64,000 nucleotides of DNA from Clostridium kluyveri (GCF_001902295.1 NZ_CP018335.1:1798001-1862000), one strand, 5' to 3'; numbered from the stretch's first letter, positions 17,768 to 27,718 are shown. The notes: generated by a model not told the origin, from the letters alone. Program-made: numbers and translations.

Positions 17768-18940
17768 ATGGATAGAGATTTTTTTAGTATGGCACAGTCT
17801 ATAAAGAAGGAATTAATTGATATAAGAAGAGATCTTCATAGACATCCTGAACTAGGGTATGAAGAGGAAAGAACTTCTCTTAAAATAAAAGAATTCTTAA
17901 AAAAAATAGGTGTAGAATATATGGAAACTGCTAGTACAGGGGTTTGTGGAATAATAAGGGGAAAAGGAAATAAAACTATAGGTATAAGGGCTGATATAGA
18001 TGCACTTCCTCTGAAAGATCATAAAAACTGCAGCTATTCTTCTAAAGTAAAAGGAAAGATGCATGCCTGCGGTCATGATGCACATACCACTATACTTTTA
18101 GGAACAGCTAAAGTTTTAAATAGCGTAAAGGACGAATTGAAAGGAACAGTAAAGTTGTTTTTTGAGCCTGCAGAGGAAACTACTGGAGGAGCTAAACTGA
18201 TGGTAAAGGAAGGGGTGCTTGAAAATCCCAGAGTAGATAGGGTAATAGGACTTCATGTGGATGAAAATATAGAAGTGGGAAATATAGGCGTAAAATTGGG
18301 GGTGGTAAATGCAGCTTCTAATCCATTTACCATAAAAATTAAAGGAGTGGGAGCTCACGGTGCAAGACCCCATATGGGAGTCGATCCCATAGTTATAAGC
18401 AGCCATGTAATATTATCACTTCAAGAAATTATAAGCAGGGAACTTCCTCCAACTGATGCGGCAGTCATTACAGTAGGTTCCATACATGGAGGAACTGCTC
18501 AAAATATAATACCAGAAGAAGTTGTAATAGCTGGTACCATGAGAACTATGAGAACTGAACATAGGGAATATGTTAAAGAAAGACTCAGGGAGATAACCTC
18601 TGGTGTTGTAAATTCTATGAGAGGAAAGTATGAAATAGATATAGAAGAGAGCTATCCTTGTCTGTATAATGATGATGATGTAATTAAAGATATTTTAAAG
18701 GCAGCTTATAAGGAAATAGGAGAAGAACATGTAAAAATGCTGGAAAGTCCAAGTATGGGTGTGGAGAGTTTCGCTTATTTTTCTATGGAAAGGCCTTCTG
18801 CATTTTATTATTTAGGTTGTAGAAATGAAAGTAAAAATATAATATATCCAGCTCATGGAAGCTTATTTGATATAGATGAAGATTGCCTTCCTATTGGAGT
18901 TTCCATACAGTGCAGGGCAGCTTATGATTTTTTGAAATAA
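17768..18940 (+). CDS. M20 family amidohydrolase
   Basis: This is a zinc/manganese-dependent amidohydrolase of the M20D group (hippurate, N-acyl-amino acid or indole-acetyl-amino acid hydrolases). The 390-residue protein has the metal motifs HRHPELGYEE, GIRADIDALPL, MHACGHDAHTT, EPAEETTGGAK and GLHVDEN, plus GVGAHGARPHMGVDP of the dimerisation domain and a late PAHGSLFDIDEDCL. The acyl group and amino acid are not predictable. TTGGAGG precedes ATG 17768 and the gene is probably co-transcribed with the FtsA-like gene. Confidence 0.93.
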   Translation: MDRDFFSMAQSIKKELIDIRRDLHRHPELGYEEERTSLKIKEFLKKIGVEYMETASTGVCGIIRGKGNKTIGIRADIDALPLKDHKNCSYSSKVKGKMHACGHDAHTTILLGTAKVLNSVKDELKGTVKLFFEPAEETTGGAKLMVKEGVLENPRVDRVIGLHVDENIEVGNIGVKLGVVNAASNPFTIKIKGVGAHGARPHMGVDPIVISSHVILSLQEIISRELPPTDAAVITVGSIHGGTAQNIIPEEVVIAGTMRTMRTEHREYVKERLREITSGVVNSMRGKYEIDIEESYPCLYNDDDVIKDILKAAYKEIGEEHVKMLESPSMGVESFAYFSMERPSAFYYLGCRNESKNIIYPAHGSLFDIDEDCLPIGVSIQCRAAYDFLK

Positions 18941-18980
18941 GCGGTATTGTTAATATGGTCAAATAGTATATTGGATAAAT

Positions 18981-19031
18981 TATGCCTAAAGTTTTCATTG
19001 TAGATATGATTAAACTTTAGGTATATTTTTA
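18981..19031 (+). terminator. Terminator, second copy of the kdpC-type element
   Basis: TATGCCTAAAGTTT at 18981-18994 pairs with AAACTTTAGGTATA at 19012-19025, followed by a T run. Arms and flanking bases match the kdp terminator at 9874. Confidence 0.8.
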
Positions 19032-19183
19032 AAAAATCTATCTGAAGGTATTCTTACATTACATATGAATTTTGATATAATAAATTTTATATATTGCTTT
19101 ATGCAATAATAGTATTATATAATTAAATATTGTTGGTATAAAATTTCAAAATAAAAAATATTTAAGATACCAGGAGAGATAAG

Positions 19184-20143
19184 ATGAAAGTAGAAATAGG
19201 AAGTAATGAATCAGGTCAGCGATTGGATAAATTTTTAAGAAAATGGCTTCAGGATGTACCTATAAGCGGCATATATAAGGCTATAAGAAAAGGCGATATT
19301 AAAGTAAATGGAAAAAAGACTAAAGAGAAGTATTTCCTTATGGATAAGGATATAGTAGAAGCTCAATATATAGTTTCAAAGGGGAAAAATTTTGAGTTTA
19401 ATAAGGTAAACAGTAATTTTTTGAAGATAACCTATGAAGATGAAAATATGATTCTGGTGGAAAAGTGGCCGGGAGTATTAGTGCATTCAGATAAAAAGAC
19501 TGATGATGTGACTTTAACAGATTATGTATTATCTCATTTATATGACAAGGGAGATTTTAAACCGGAAACAGAAGTTACCTTTACTCCTTCTCCCTGTAAT
19601 AGGCTGGATAGAAATACTTCGGGTATAGTAATATATGGAAAAAACTATGAGTCGTTGAAATTGTTAAATGAAATAATAAGGGAGAGAAATATAAGAAAAT
19701 ATTACCAGGCATTGGTGAAGGGAAGAATAAATGAAGGTATTTATGAAGGATATATATTAAAAGATAGAAAAAATAATATTTCCAATGTATATGATTCACC
19801 TAAAAAGAATACGAAAAAAATATCTATGGATGTAAAAGTTCTTCATACCTGTGGTACCTATTCCTTAGTGGAATTGGAATTAATTACAGGTAGAAGTCAT
19901 CAGTTAAGGACACATTTAGCACATTTAGGAAATCCTATAATAGGAGATACTAAATATGGCATATCTAAAATAAATAGTTTTTTTTATAACAAGTATGGAT
20001 TAACCTATCAGTATTTATATGCCTATAAGGTAATTTTTAAGGATTGTACTGGAAAGTTAAGTTATATGAATAACAAAACTATATCAGAAAAGCTTCCACC
20101 TATATTTAAAAAGATAAAAAATGATATATTTAATAAATTTTAA
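19184..20143 (+). CDS. RluA-family pseudouridine synthase (RluC/RluD type)
   Basis: The enzyme isomerises uridines in 23S rRNA. Its 319 residues contain an N-terminal S4 RNA-binding domain (about 1-60, GQRLDKFLRKWL and GDIKVNGKK). The catalytic domain carries CNRLDRNTSGIVIYGK with the catalytic Asp, KYYQALVKG, and ELITGRSHQLRTHLAHLG followed by GDTKYG. AGGAGAG lies 8 bases before ATG 19184. It precedes a flippase gene by 43 bases. Confidence 0.92.
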   Translation: MKVEIGSNESGQRLDKFLRKWLQDVPISGIYKAIRKGDIKVNGKKTKEKYFLMDKDIVEAQYIVSKGKNFEFNKVNSNFLKITYEDENMILVEKWPGVLVHSDKKTDDVTLTDYVLSHLYDKGDFKPETEVTFTPSPCNRLDRNTSGIVIYGKNYESLKLLNEIIRERNIRKYYQALVKGRINEGIYEGYILKDRKNNISNVYDSPKKNTKKISMDVKVLHTCGTYSLVELELITGRSHQLRTHLAHLGNPIIGDTKYGISKINSFFYNKYGLTYQYLYAYKVIFKDCTGKLSYMNNKTISEKLPPIFKKIKNDIFNKF

Positions 20144-20186
20144 ATATTTATTGTTTTGCAAGTTTTTTGACAGGGAGTTTTAAATT

Positions 20187-21812
20187 ATGAAAGAACAATC
20201 AACAACTAAAGGTTTTGCCATACTTTCTATGGCAGGAATGTTAGTAAAGGTATTATCTGTACTGTATATTCCTATATTGATGAAAATAATTGGAGAAGAG
20301 GGCTATGGATTATATGGCGCATCCTATCAGATATATGCCTTTATCTTTGTACTTGCCAATTCAGGCATACCTGTAGCTATATCAAAACTTATATCTGAAC
20401 TTGCTGCAGTTGGAAATTATAGAGATGCAGTTAAAGCATTTAAGATAGCACGGTTTATTCTAGTAATCCTAGGTATAGTAATGGCCGCATTTCTTATGGT
20501 TTTTGCATTACCTTTAGCTAAAGCAACCCATTACAAAGAAGTGTATTTATCGCTTATAAATCTTGCCCCGGCTATATTATTTACCTCTATTGCTTCAGCA
20601 TATAGGGGGTATTTTCAGGGACGGGGAAATATGACTCCTACTGCAGTATCCCAGGTAATAGAACAAATATTAAATACAATATTTACTCTTGTGTTTGCTG
20701 CATATTTAATGAGATATGGAGTGGAAGCAGGCTGTGCAGGAGGAACCATGGGAACATCTATAGGGGCTTTAGCCTCTGCAAGTTTTTTAATTATGTGCTA
20801 TGGAAAAAATAACAAATTTAAAGCCCCGGAGGGTGCGCTGCAGGTAGACAATGCGAGACTTACTACCCGGGAACTTGTAAGGAAAATTATAACATATGGG
20901 CTGCCCATAACACTATGTGTAGGCATGACCTATGCTGGAAATATAGTTGATTTATGGAATACAAAAAAGAGGCTCATGGACGGAGGAATAAGTGAAATCG
21001 GAGCAACTATACTCTATGGTTATCTTACAAAATATCAACAGCTTTTAAATGTTCCAATCTCTATAATATCTTCACTATCCATGGCAATACTTCCTGCTAT
21101 ATCTGCAGCAGTGGCTATTAAGAATGGAAAGAAGATAAAAGATAATATAAATTATTCTTTAAGACTTTGTTTTTTAATTGCAATGCCCTGTGCAGTAGGA
21201 CTTTCTGTTTTAAGTGGACCTGTATTTTCCATGCTTAAGTTTGGAAAAGGTTCTTATATTATGACCTGGGGTGCCATTGTGCTTGTACTTATGTCTATTA
21301 TGCAAATTCAGACTACCATATTGCAGAGTATAGGAAAACTTTTTACTGCTACTTTTTATTCTATATTAGGTATAGCTATAAAAATATGTGTAAATTATTA
21401 TCTGATTTCAATACCTGAAATAAACATATTGGGAGCGGTAGCAGGAAGCATTTTAGGATTTATTATACCTATAACCTTAAATCATAGAATTATTAAGAAA
21501 TCCTTAGGAGTGAAGGTGAGTCTGATAAGTCATGCAGTTAGACCTGCACTGGCTTCTGCAGTGATGGGGGCCGTGGTGTTTTTTGTGTATTCCTCCATAA
21601 ATTATATATCCCTGTTTATAAAATTTCAATATATATCAAATGCTCTTTCAACTGTAATATCTATACTAGTTGGAATGGCAACATATGCTATTGCATTAGT
21701 TCTGGTGGGAGGTATAGACAGCAGAGATATACAGTCAATGCCGGTTAGAGTAACTAAGTTGATGCCTAAATTTATATTGAGAAAAGTATTTTTAAAGAGA
21801 AAACTTCTATGA
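20187..21812 (+). CDS. SpoVB/MurJ-like lipid flippase
   Basis: This is an integral membrane protein of the MOP exporter superfamily (polysaccharide biosynthesis, SpoVB, MurJ/YtgP branch), which flips lipid-linked cell-wall precursors. It has 541 residues and about 14 helices; the first helices show GMLVKVLSVLYIPILMKIIG and EGYGLYGASYQIYAF, a pattern typical of Firmicute YtgP-type MurJ. Its 3' end overlaps the convergent paralog by 6 bases. Whether it serves vegetative wall or spore cortex synthesis is not shown. Confidence 0.88.
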   Translation: MKEQSTTKGFAILSMAGMLVKVLSVLYIPILMKIIGEEGYGLYGASYQIYAFIFVLANSGIPVAISKLISELAAVGNYRDAVKAFKIARFILVILGIVMAAFLMVFALPLAKATHYKEVYLSLINLAPAILFTSIASAYRGYFQGRGNMTPTAVSQVIEQILNTIFTLVFAAYLMRYGVEAGCAGGTMGTSIGALASASFLIMCYGKNNKFKAPEGALQVDNARLTTRELVRKIITYGLPITLCVGMTYAGNIVDLWNTKKRLMDGGISEIGATILYGYLTKYQQLLNVPISIISSLSMAILPAISAAVAIKNGKKIKDNINYSLRLCFLIAMPCAVGLSVLSGPVFSMLKFGKGSYIMTWGAIVLVLMSIMQIQTTILQSIGKLFTATFYSILGIAIKICVNYYLISIPEINILGAVAGSILGFIIPITLNHRIIKKSLGVKVSLISHAVRPALASAVMGAVVFFVYSSINYISLFIKFQYISNALSTVISILVGMATYAIALVLVGGIDSRDIQSMPVRVTKLMPKFILRKVFLKRKLL

Positions 21813-21830
21813 ATGACCATAGAAGTTTTC
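21799..21830. terminator. Bidirectional terminator formed by the ends of two convergent genes
   Basis: GAAAACTTCTATG (21799-21811) pairs perfectly with CATAGAAGTTTTC (21818-21830). The TGA of the plus gene (21810-21812) and the TAG of the minus gene (21807-21809) both lie inside this palindrome, so the terminal codons of both genes build one hairpin. Confidence 0.75.
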
Positions 21831-23138
21831 CTTTATAATTTCATGCATATTTAAAATAAGAATAGTAAAATAGGTTATAATCAAACTTATACCGCATCCA
21901 TATATGTTTATCCATGGAATGCCTGTAAGTATGTATATTAATACAAGTTCTATAACAGAAGAAATAAGGGAGTTTCTAAGTATTATATTTTGCTTTCCAA
22001 TGCCATTTAAAATACCGAAAGTGGAAATGGAAACAAATACTACAGGAGCAGATAGTGCAGCAAATTTTATGTAGGAATCAAGATCATATCTTTTATAAAA
22101 TAATTCTCCCAAATATCCAGACAGGGTAATACATAGTATCATAGTGGCAATGCCCAGAAAAAGAGATATCTTTATTATCTGAGACACCCTATGTTCTATG
22201 GCCCAATAATCTCTGTTATTCATTTTTTCAGATAAATCCGGAATCAGCACTATGGACATGGAATTTATAATGGTAATAGGCAGAAAGATTATATTAAGAG
22301 CCATACCGTCAAACTTACCTATCATGCTTAAGGCCAGGTTATATTCTATACCGGAGGCTACAAGTCTTCTTGGTACTATTAAAGTGGAAATTGCAGAAAG
22401 TGCTGTAGTTAAAAATCCATTCAGACAGAGGGGAAAAGATATAACAAGTACATTAAATAAAAGTTGTATTTTATCTTCATAGTAGGAAGAATTAAATTTT
22501 AGTCCTTTCTTTTTAATTCTATACATCATATATAAGATGGCAAAACTTATAAATTCTCCAATGGCTAAAGTCACATAGGCCGCAGTTACAGTACTCCTTA
22601 TATCCTTCAAGGAAAATAAAGATATTATAATTACTATTAAGGCAATTCTTAAAAATTTTTCGGATATATCTATAATAGCTGGTATTTTTACCTGTGATAT
22701 TCCATAAAAATAACCTTTAAGTATGGAAGAAAGGGCTATAAAAAATATACCGGGACACATAACTTGAATGGCGTGTATAGCTCTTGGATCCTTTATTATT
22801 TTTATTCCTATGTAAGGGGCATTTATAAATATTATACATACTATAAATGTAGCTAATACAGAGTTAAAGGTAAGAGATACATCTATAGAGTTGTTTAAAT
22901 TATTAAAATCGTCTTTGCTAAAATATACAGCGGCTACTTTGGATAAGGCTGTTACCATACCTCCCGATAGTAGACATACAAATAAGTCGTATACAGGCAT
23001 TATAAGCCCATAAAGCCCCATGCCCTCTGCACCTAATTTTCTGGATAATATTATAGAAAATATAAATGCAAATACAGAGGTGATTGAATTTGCAAAAATT
23101 AAAATAAGTGAACTTTTTAAAAATCGGTCTCTTTTCAT
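21807..23138 (-). CDS. spoVB: Stage V sporulation protein B-like flippase
   Basis: A second MOP-superfamily flippase of 443 residues, shorter than its neighbour and closer to SpoVB: it starts with LKSSLILIFANSITSVFAF and has LSRKLGAEGMGLYGLIMPVYDLF. SpoVB is needed for spore cortex peptidoglycan in Bacillus. The two flippases are convergent and share a terminator. An AGGAGTTTT site lies just before ATG 23138. Confidence 0.85.
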   Translation of the reverse strand: MKRDRFLKSSLILIFANSITSVFAFIFSIILSRKLGAEGMGLYGLIMPVYDLFVCLLSGGMVTALSKVAAVYFSKDDFNNLNNSIDVSLTFNSVLATFIVCIIFINAPYIGIKIIKDPRAIHAIQVMCPGIFFIALSSILKGYFYGISQVKIPAIIDISEKFLRIALIVIIISLFSLKDIRSTVTAAYVTLAIGEFISFAILYMMYRIKKKGLKFNSSYYEDKIQLLFNVLVISFPLCLNGFLTTALSAISTLIVPRRLVASGIEYNLALSMIGKFDGMALNIIFLPITIINSMSIVLIPDLSEKMNNRDYWAIEHRVSQIIKISLFLGIATMILCITLSGYLGELFYKRYDLDSYIKFAALSAPVVFVSISTFGILNGIGKQNIILRNSLISSVIELVLIYILTGIPWINIYGCGISLIITYFTILILNMHEIIKENFYGHS

Positions 23139-23332
23139 AAAAACTCCTGTTTTTAAATTATAGTATTTTTAGATAGAATTATTTAATATTAATAATTATG
23201 ATGATAACATGCAGTATATTCTTCTTAAATTAATAATTAAGAGGAAAGAATGATTTTTAAATACTCACTCATATGTGTGGATTTTTCTAATATATATTTA
23301 GTGATATATATATTTTAAGGAGAGTACTATAT

Positions 23333-24640
23333 ATGAAAAAGTTACTAAAATTTTTATCTATAATTGCAGTTGTAATTCTGTCAGGTAGTATGCTTAAATA
23401 TTATTTCTATAAAACTCATTCAAAAATTAAAATTGAAATAAAAGATGTTACTTTAAGCTGTAACTTAAAATATAGAGGATTAAAAGGTGCGGTAGACTTT
23501 GCGAAGGATGAAAAAGGTAATTATTACATAGCCTATAAGAATAGGATACAAATTATAAAAAATCATGGAGAAAGTTATGATATATTGAAGGATTCGAATT
23601 TAAATATTTGCAGCCTGGATTATTATAAGGGGAATTTGTACTATTCCTCTGGAGATAAAGTATATGGATATTCTATAGAAGAGGATAAAAATTCCATACT
23701 TATAAATGGCATGCCAAATTATGGAGATTATAAAGATAGTTTGGTAAGGATAAGAAATGGATATATGTACATATCCATAGGAGCTGCAACCAATTCCGCA
23801 GTAGTAGGAGAGGATAATGTATGGGTAAAGAATAACCTTTATGCTCATGACGTTACTCCAGCAGATATAACCTTAAAAGGTATAAATTTTGGAAAAGAAA
23901 AGAGGGGAGCTTTTCAAAGCTATAATACCCAAAGTGTACAGGGGCAGATAGTTCCAAAACATTTTCCAGGGAATGCTTCTATTATAAGATATAACTTAAC
24001 GAAGGGAAGCAGTGAAACTTTTGCATGGGGAATAAGAAATGTAAATGGAATGGATTTTACAAGTGAAGGTAAATTTATATGTACCCTAGGGGGAATGGAA
24101 AATAGAGGGAGCAGACCCGTTATAGGGGATACGGATTATATATATGAAATCAAGAAAGGGGTATGGTATGGGTGGCCAGATTACAGCGGGGGAGATCCTG
24201 TTACTTCGCCTAAATTTAAGAGTGTTAAAAATTCTCCTCTGCAATTTATACTGGCCATTCATCCAAATACCAATCCTCCGGCACCTTTATATCAGCATAA
24301 AACTGTAGGAACTATGGGTACACTTGCTGTAGATAGAGAAGGAGTTTTATCCCTAAAAAATTGTATATTTTTTTGGGATAAGTCAGATAGTATAATATAC
24401 AGTTTTAGGGGAATAGGATCGCCTATGGAGGAAATTAAGTTTAACGATAAAACTAATATTTCAAGTATGAGAATATTTAACAAAGAATTATTGGCACTTG
24501 ACGAAAATAAGGGTTATTTATATAGTATAAACAAAGGCAAAATTGATGAACACATAAAATCGGACAGAAACATTTACCCATATATAATCTTTGTATCAAT
24601 ACTATGTGTTATATTAATTTTAAAAATTCAAATTCAGTAA
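23333..24640 (+). CDS. Membrane-anchored PQQ/glucose-dehydrogenase-like beta-propeller
   Basis: The 435-residue protein has an N-terminal anchor or signal helix (about 5-22), an extracellular beta-propeller, and a C-terminal helix (about 415-433, IYPYIIFVSILCVILILKI). Motifs FAWGIRNVNGMDF, GDTDYIYEI and GVWYGWPDYSGGD match the glucose/sorbosone dehydrogenase (GSDH) propeller. In that family the cofactor is pyrroloquinoline quinone or the domain is non-catalytic. No PQQ synthesis genes are seen and the catalytic His cannot be confirmed, so an enzyme activity is not certain. GGAGAG precedes ATG 23333. The next gene starts 19 bases after its stop. Confidence 0.7.
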   Translation: MKKLLKFLSIIAVVILSGSMLKYYFYKTHSKIKIEIKDVTLSCNLKYRGLKGAVDFAKDEKGNYYIAYKNRIQIIKNHGESYDILKDSNLNICSLDYYKGNLYYSSGDKVYGYSIEEDKNSILINGMPNYGDYKDSLVRIRNGYMYISIGAATNSAVVGEDNVWVKNNLYAHDVTPADITLKGINFGKEKRGAFQSYNTQSVQGQIVPKHFPGNASIIRYNLTKGSSETFAWGIRNVNGMDFTSEGKFICTLGGMENRGSRPVIGDTDYIYEIKKGVWYGWPDYSGGDPVTSPKFKSVKNSPLQFILAIHPNTNPPAPLYQHKTVGTMGTLAVDREGVLSLKNCIFFWDKSDSIIYSFRGIGSPMEEIKFNDKTNISSMRIFNKELLALDENKGYLYSINKGKIDEHIKSDRNIYPYIIFVSILCVILILKIQIQ

Positions 24641-24659
24641 TGAGGAGATTATTTTTTAA

Positions 24660-25376
24660 ATGAAGCATGAAATTGAGAAAACCTATGGAAATGCTGTAAA
24701 GAGAATATTTTTTGCAGTAAATCCCATTAAGAAAAAACTTATGAAAACCAATTGTACCGTTCATAAATTCATAATGATACAATCCATTGCAATATTACAA
24801 AATGATGGATACCAGGAGGAATATAATTTTTTTAGGAAATATATAAAAGCTTTAAATGCAGGAGTAACCTGGGCGGATCAGGACTTTAAGAGTTCCAATC
24901 ATTTCTATCATGTAAACAGAGAAAAAGGATTATATGGATTTTCAGATGCACTGACAGAATGTAGAAAATATTATAGTCAGTCCTTACAGCTTTTTAATAT
25001 TGGTCAAATAGAAAAAGCTTTATTTTATTTCGGTGCATCCTGCCACCTTGTTCAGGATGTCACAGTTCCACATCATGTGAATAATAGGCTTTTAAACAGT
25101 CATAGAAAGTTTGAACTCTGGATAATAAGCAGACTTATGACAGATTATTCTTTCATAGCAGAAGATGGAGTTATAATATATGAAAATCTGGAAGATTTTA
25201 TAAAAAATAATGCTATAATGGCAAATAGTATTTATATAAAAAATAGCAATATAGAGTCTATAAATGAAAAGTATGGTAAAATAGCTTCAGTTATTTTAAA
25301 AGAAGCTCAGAGGACTACCGCAGGCTTTATGATTAAATACTATGAAAAAGTAAAAAACTTTAAAATTCTCCCATAA
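24660..25376 (+). CDS. Zinc-dependent phospholipase C-like protein
   Basis: The 238-residue protein resembles the catalytic domain of clostridial alpha-toxin-type zinc phospholipase C. Candidate zinc ligands occur in order in VHKFIMIQS, TWADQDFKSSNHFYHV and CHLVQDVTVPHHVNNR with a later FELW. Secreted members have a signal peptide and a mature N-terminal Trp; neither is present, so it may be cytoplasmic, or its substrate may be internal lipids. It follows the propeller gene by 19 bases, suggesting an operon. GAGGAG lies 12 bases before ATG 24660. Confidence 0.75.
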   Translation: MKHEIEKTYGNAVKRIFFAVNPIKKKLMKTNCTVHKFIMIQSIAILQNDGYQEEYNFFRKYIKALNAGVTWADQDFKSSNHFYHVNREKGLYGFSDALTECRKYYSQSLQLFNIGQIEKALFYFGASCHLVQDVTVPHHVNNRLLNSHRKFELWIISRLMTDYSFIAEDGVIIYENLEDFIKNNAIMANSIYIKNSNIESINEKYGKIASVILKEAQRTTAGFMIKYYEKVKNFKILP

Positions 25377-25395
25377 AAGGGAGGATTTTTTATAT
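25362..25395 (+). terminator. Terminator overlapping the phospholipase stop codon
   Basis: AAATTCTCCC and GGGAGGATTT pair around the loop ATAAAA, followed by TTTTAT. The TAA stop lies in the loop region. Confidence 0.7.
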
Positions 25396-25457
25396 TTTTC
25401 AAGAACATATATAGTGAGGCGGTGCTTCCACTATATTGATAAAGGATAGTGATATAA

Positions 25458-25967
25458 ATGAGTAAAACTATATTCATAAATATGGAGAACCAAATATTCA
25501 GAGGAAATTTATTAGATGTGGGGCTTCATAATGAAGGTATAATATATAATGTATATAAGGAATTCAATGATAATATAAATGTAGAATATATAAATGGAAA
25601 GGAAGAAGAGGAGAATATAAAAGAGGATTATTATGATAACTGTATATTGTTGTTTTCCTTTAATAAACTATGGCTTAATTTTAAAAAGAAAAATTTTATA
25701 AAAGATATCTGTAAGTATTTAAAGGAAGATGGTTTGCTTTATATATGGGATGTAGATAAAGGCTATAATAAAATTTTTAATGGACATGTAAAAATATTAA
25801 TTCCAGGAGGAAAAATAAAAAAAATAAAAATAAGAGATTTTAATATTTTGAAAAATAATTCTAAAGAAAATACAGTAAAATTATTGGATAAATATTTTAA
25901 AATTCTGGATTTGAAAAATTCAGATGGACTTTATTATATAAAAGCACAGAGGAAAAATCCGGTTTAG
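25458..25967 (+). CDS. Hypothetical protein, possible degenerate methyltransferase fold
   Basis: This 169-residue, Lys/Asn/Ile-rich protein is of uncertain family. The segments GNLLDVGLHNEG, DNCILLFSFNKLW and ICKYLKEDGLLYIWDVDKG follow the strand-helix order of a class I SAM methyltransferase, but the glycine loop is incomplete, so cofactor binding is doubtful. It precedes the B12/radical SAM gene by 25 bases and is likely co-transcribed with it. Confidence 0.6.
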   Translation: MSKTIFINMENQIFRGNLLDVGLHNEGIIYNVYKEFNDNINVEYINGKEEEENIKEDYYDNCILLFSFNKLWLNFKKKNFIKDICKYLKEDGLLYIWDVDKGYNKIFNGHVKILIPGGKIKKIKIRDFNILKNNSKENTVKLLDKYFKILDLKNSDGLYYIKAQRKNPV

Positions 25968-25992
25968 CTGGATAGAGAAAGGAAGTGAACAT

Positions 25993-27708
25993 ATGAAGAT
26001 ACTGTTAACAGCACTTAATTCAAAATTTATTCACAGTAATCTGGCAGTAAGATATTTAAAAGCCTATACTAGAGAACTCCCTTATAATTGTGTTATAAGA
26101 GAATTTACTATAAATGACAGGAGAGAAAAGATATTAGAGGAAATTATAGGGGAGAAGCCTGACATAGTGGCTTTTTCCTGTTATATATGGAATATAGAAT
26201 ATATTAAGTCATTAGCTGTACTTATTAAACTTGTAAATCCCTCCATTAAAATATTGTATGGAGGACCTGAAGTATCCTATGACAGCTGTAATATTTTAAA
26301 GAATATGGCAGGAGAATATATAATAATGGGGGAAGGGGAAGATACCTACTATGAATTTGTAGAGTTTCAGATAAAGTATTTCAACAAAGGGAAAGAAAAT
26401 ATTGATTCTCAATTTTTTTTGGATTTAAAGGAAATAAAAGGACTCTGCTTTAAATGGCAAGGCAAAATATTTTTAAATGAAGATAGAGAATTAATGGATA
26501 TGAATAATATAGCATTCCCCTATGAAGAACAGGATAATTTAAAAAATAAAATTGTATATTATGAAGCCAGTAGAGGATGTCCTTTTTCATGTAAATACTG
26601 TCTTTCTTCCACTATTCATAAAGTTAGATTTTTAGACATAGAAAGGGTAAAGAGAGAAATTAAATTTTTAATAGATAAAAATATAGCTCTTATAAAATTT
26701 GTAGACAGAACTTTTAACTGTAATCCTAAATTCACCCTAGAACTTTGGAAATTTATAATAGGGTGTGATACACAAACCACTTTCCATTTTGAAATTTCTG
26801 CAGATATTCTTACGGAAGAGGAAATAGCGTTATTGAAAGAATCCCCAAAGGGAAGAATTCAATTTGAAATTGGAGTTCAAACTACCAATGAAAATGTGTT
26901 AAATAATATAAACAGATATGTTAAATTTAAAGATATAAAAGATAAAGTAAAAAAAATTAAAGCAAATAATAATATAAAACAGCATTTAGATTTGATAGCA
27001 GGACTTCCAGGGGAAGATTTTAAATCTTTTAAAAAATCCTTTAATGAGGTGTACTCCCTGCAGCCAGAAGAGATCCAAATGGGATTTTTAAAGTTATTAA
27101 AAGGCTCCCCTATGAGAGAAGAGGCTATAAAGTGGAAAATGGTGTATTCTCCCTACGCCCCTTATGAAATTCTAAGTACCAATCATATAACCTACGATGA
27201 AATTGTAGTTTTGAAAAAAATAGAACATATGGTAGATAAATATTATAATTCTGGAAAGTTTGCAAATATAATAAAGTATTTTATTCGCAAATTTGAACAG
27301 GCATTTGATTTTTATTATAGTCTTGCGATGTTTTTTCATGATAAAGGATATTTTAATAGAAGTATATCCTCTGCAGATTACTATAAAGTATTTTTAGAAT
27401 TTCAGGAAGAATATTTTAATGAAAGCAGTATGGAACTTAAGGAGATAATAAAATATGATTATTTAAAATTCAATAAGAAAAAATGGCTTCCTGGTTTTTT
27501 AGTAAGGGAAAGGAGTAAGGAGGAAGAAGATTACATAAAAGAAAAAATTGAAAAAGAAAATATAAAATTATCTAAAAAGTATCATATAGAAAAATTTTTT
27601 ATAAATGTAGAAAAATTATTAAAGTCATCTGTATTGGAAAAAAAAGAGGGATATGTAATATTTGATGATATGGGAAATAAAGAACTATATTTATTTCATA
27701 ATATCTGA
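25993..27708 (+). CDS. B12-binding radical SAM protein (DUF4080 type)
   Basis: The 571-residue protein has an N-terminal cobalamin-binding Rossmann domain (FSCYIWNIEY, ILYGGPEVSY) and a radical SAM domain with the cluster motif CPFSCKYC, then FEIGVQTTNENVLNNINR and LIAGLPGED. The C-terminal ~170 residues, with helices rich in Phe, Tyr and Lys, match the DUF4080 arrangement. Substrates of this subgroup are unknown; methylation or tRNA/lipid modification are possibilities. GGAAGTG precedes ATG 25993. Confidence 0.88.
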   Translation: MKILLTALNSKFIHSNLAVRYLKAYTRELPYNCVIREFTINDRREKILEEIIGEKPDIVAFSCYIWNIEYIKSLAVLIKLVNPSIKILYGGPEVSYDSCNILKNMAGEYIIMGEGEDTYYEFVEFQIKYFNKGKENIDSQFFLDLKEIKGLCFKWQGKIFLNEDRELMDMNNIAFPYEEQDNLKNKIVYYEASRGCPFSCKYCLSSTIHKVRFLDIERVKREIKFLIDKNIALIKFVDRTFNCNPKFTLELWKFIIGCDTQTTFHFEISADILTEEEIALLKESPKGRIQFEIGVQTTNENVLNNINRYVKFKDIKDKVKKIKANNNIKQHLDLIAGLPGEDFKSFKKSFNEVYSLQPEEIQMGFLKLLKGSPMREEAIKWKMVYSPYAPYEILSTNHITYDEIVVLKKIEHMVDKYYNSGKFANIIKYFIRKFEQAFDFYYSLAMFFHDKGYFNRSISSADYYKVFLEFQEEYFNESSMELKEIIKYDYLKFNKKKWLPGFLVRERSKEEEDYIKEKIEKENIKLSKKYHIEKFFINVEKLLKSSVLEKKEGYVIFDDMGNKELYLFHNI

Positions 27709-27718
27709 GGTATCTTTG

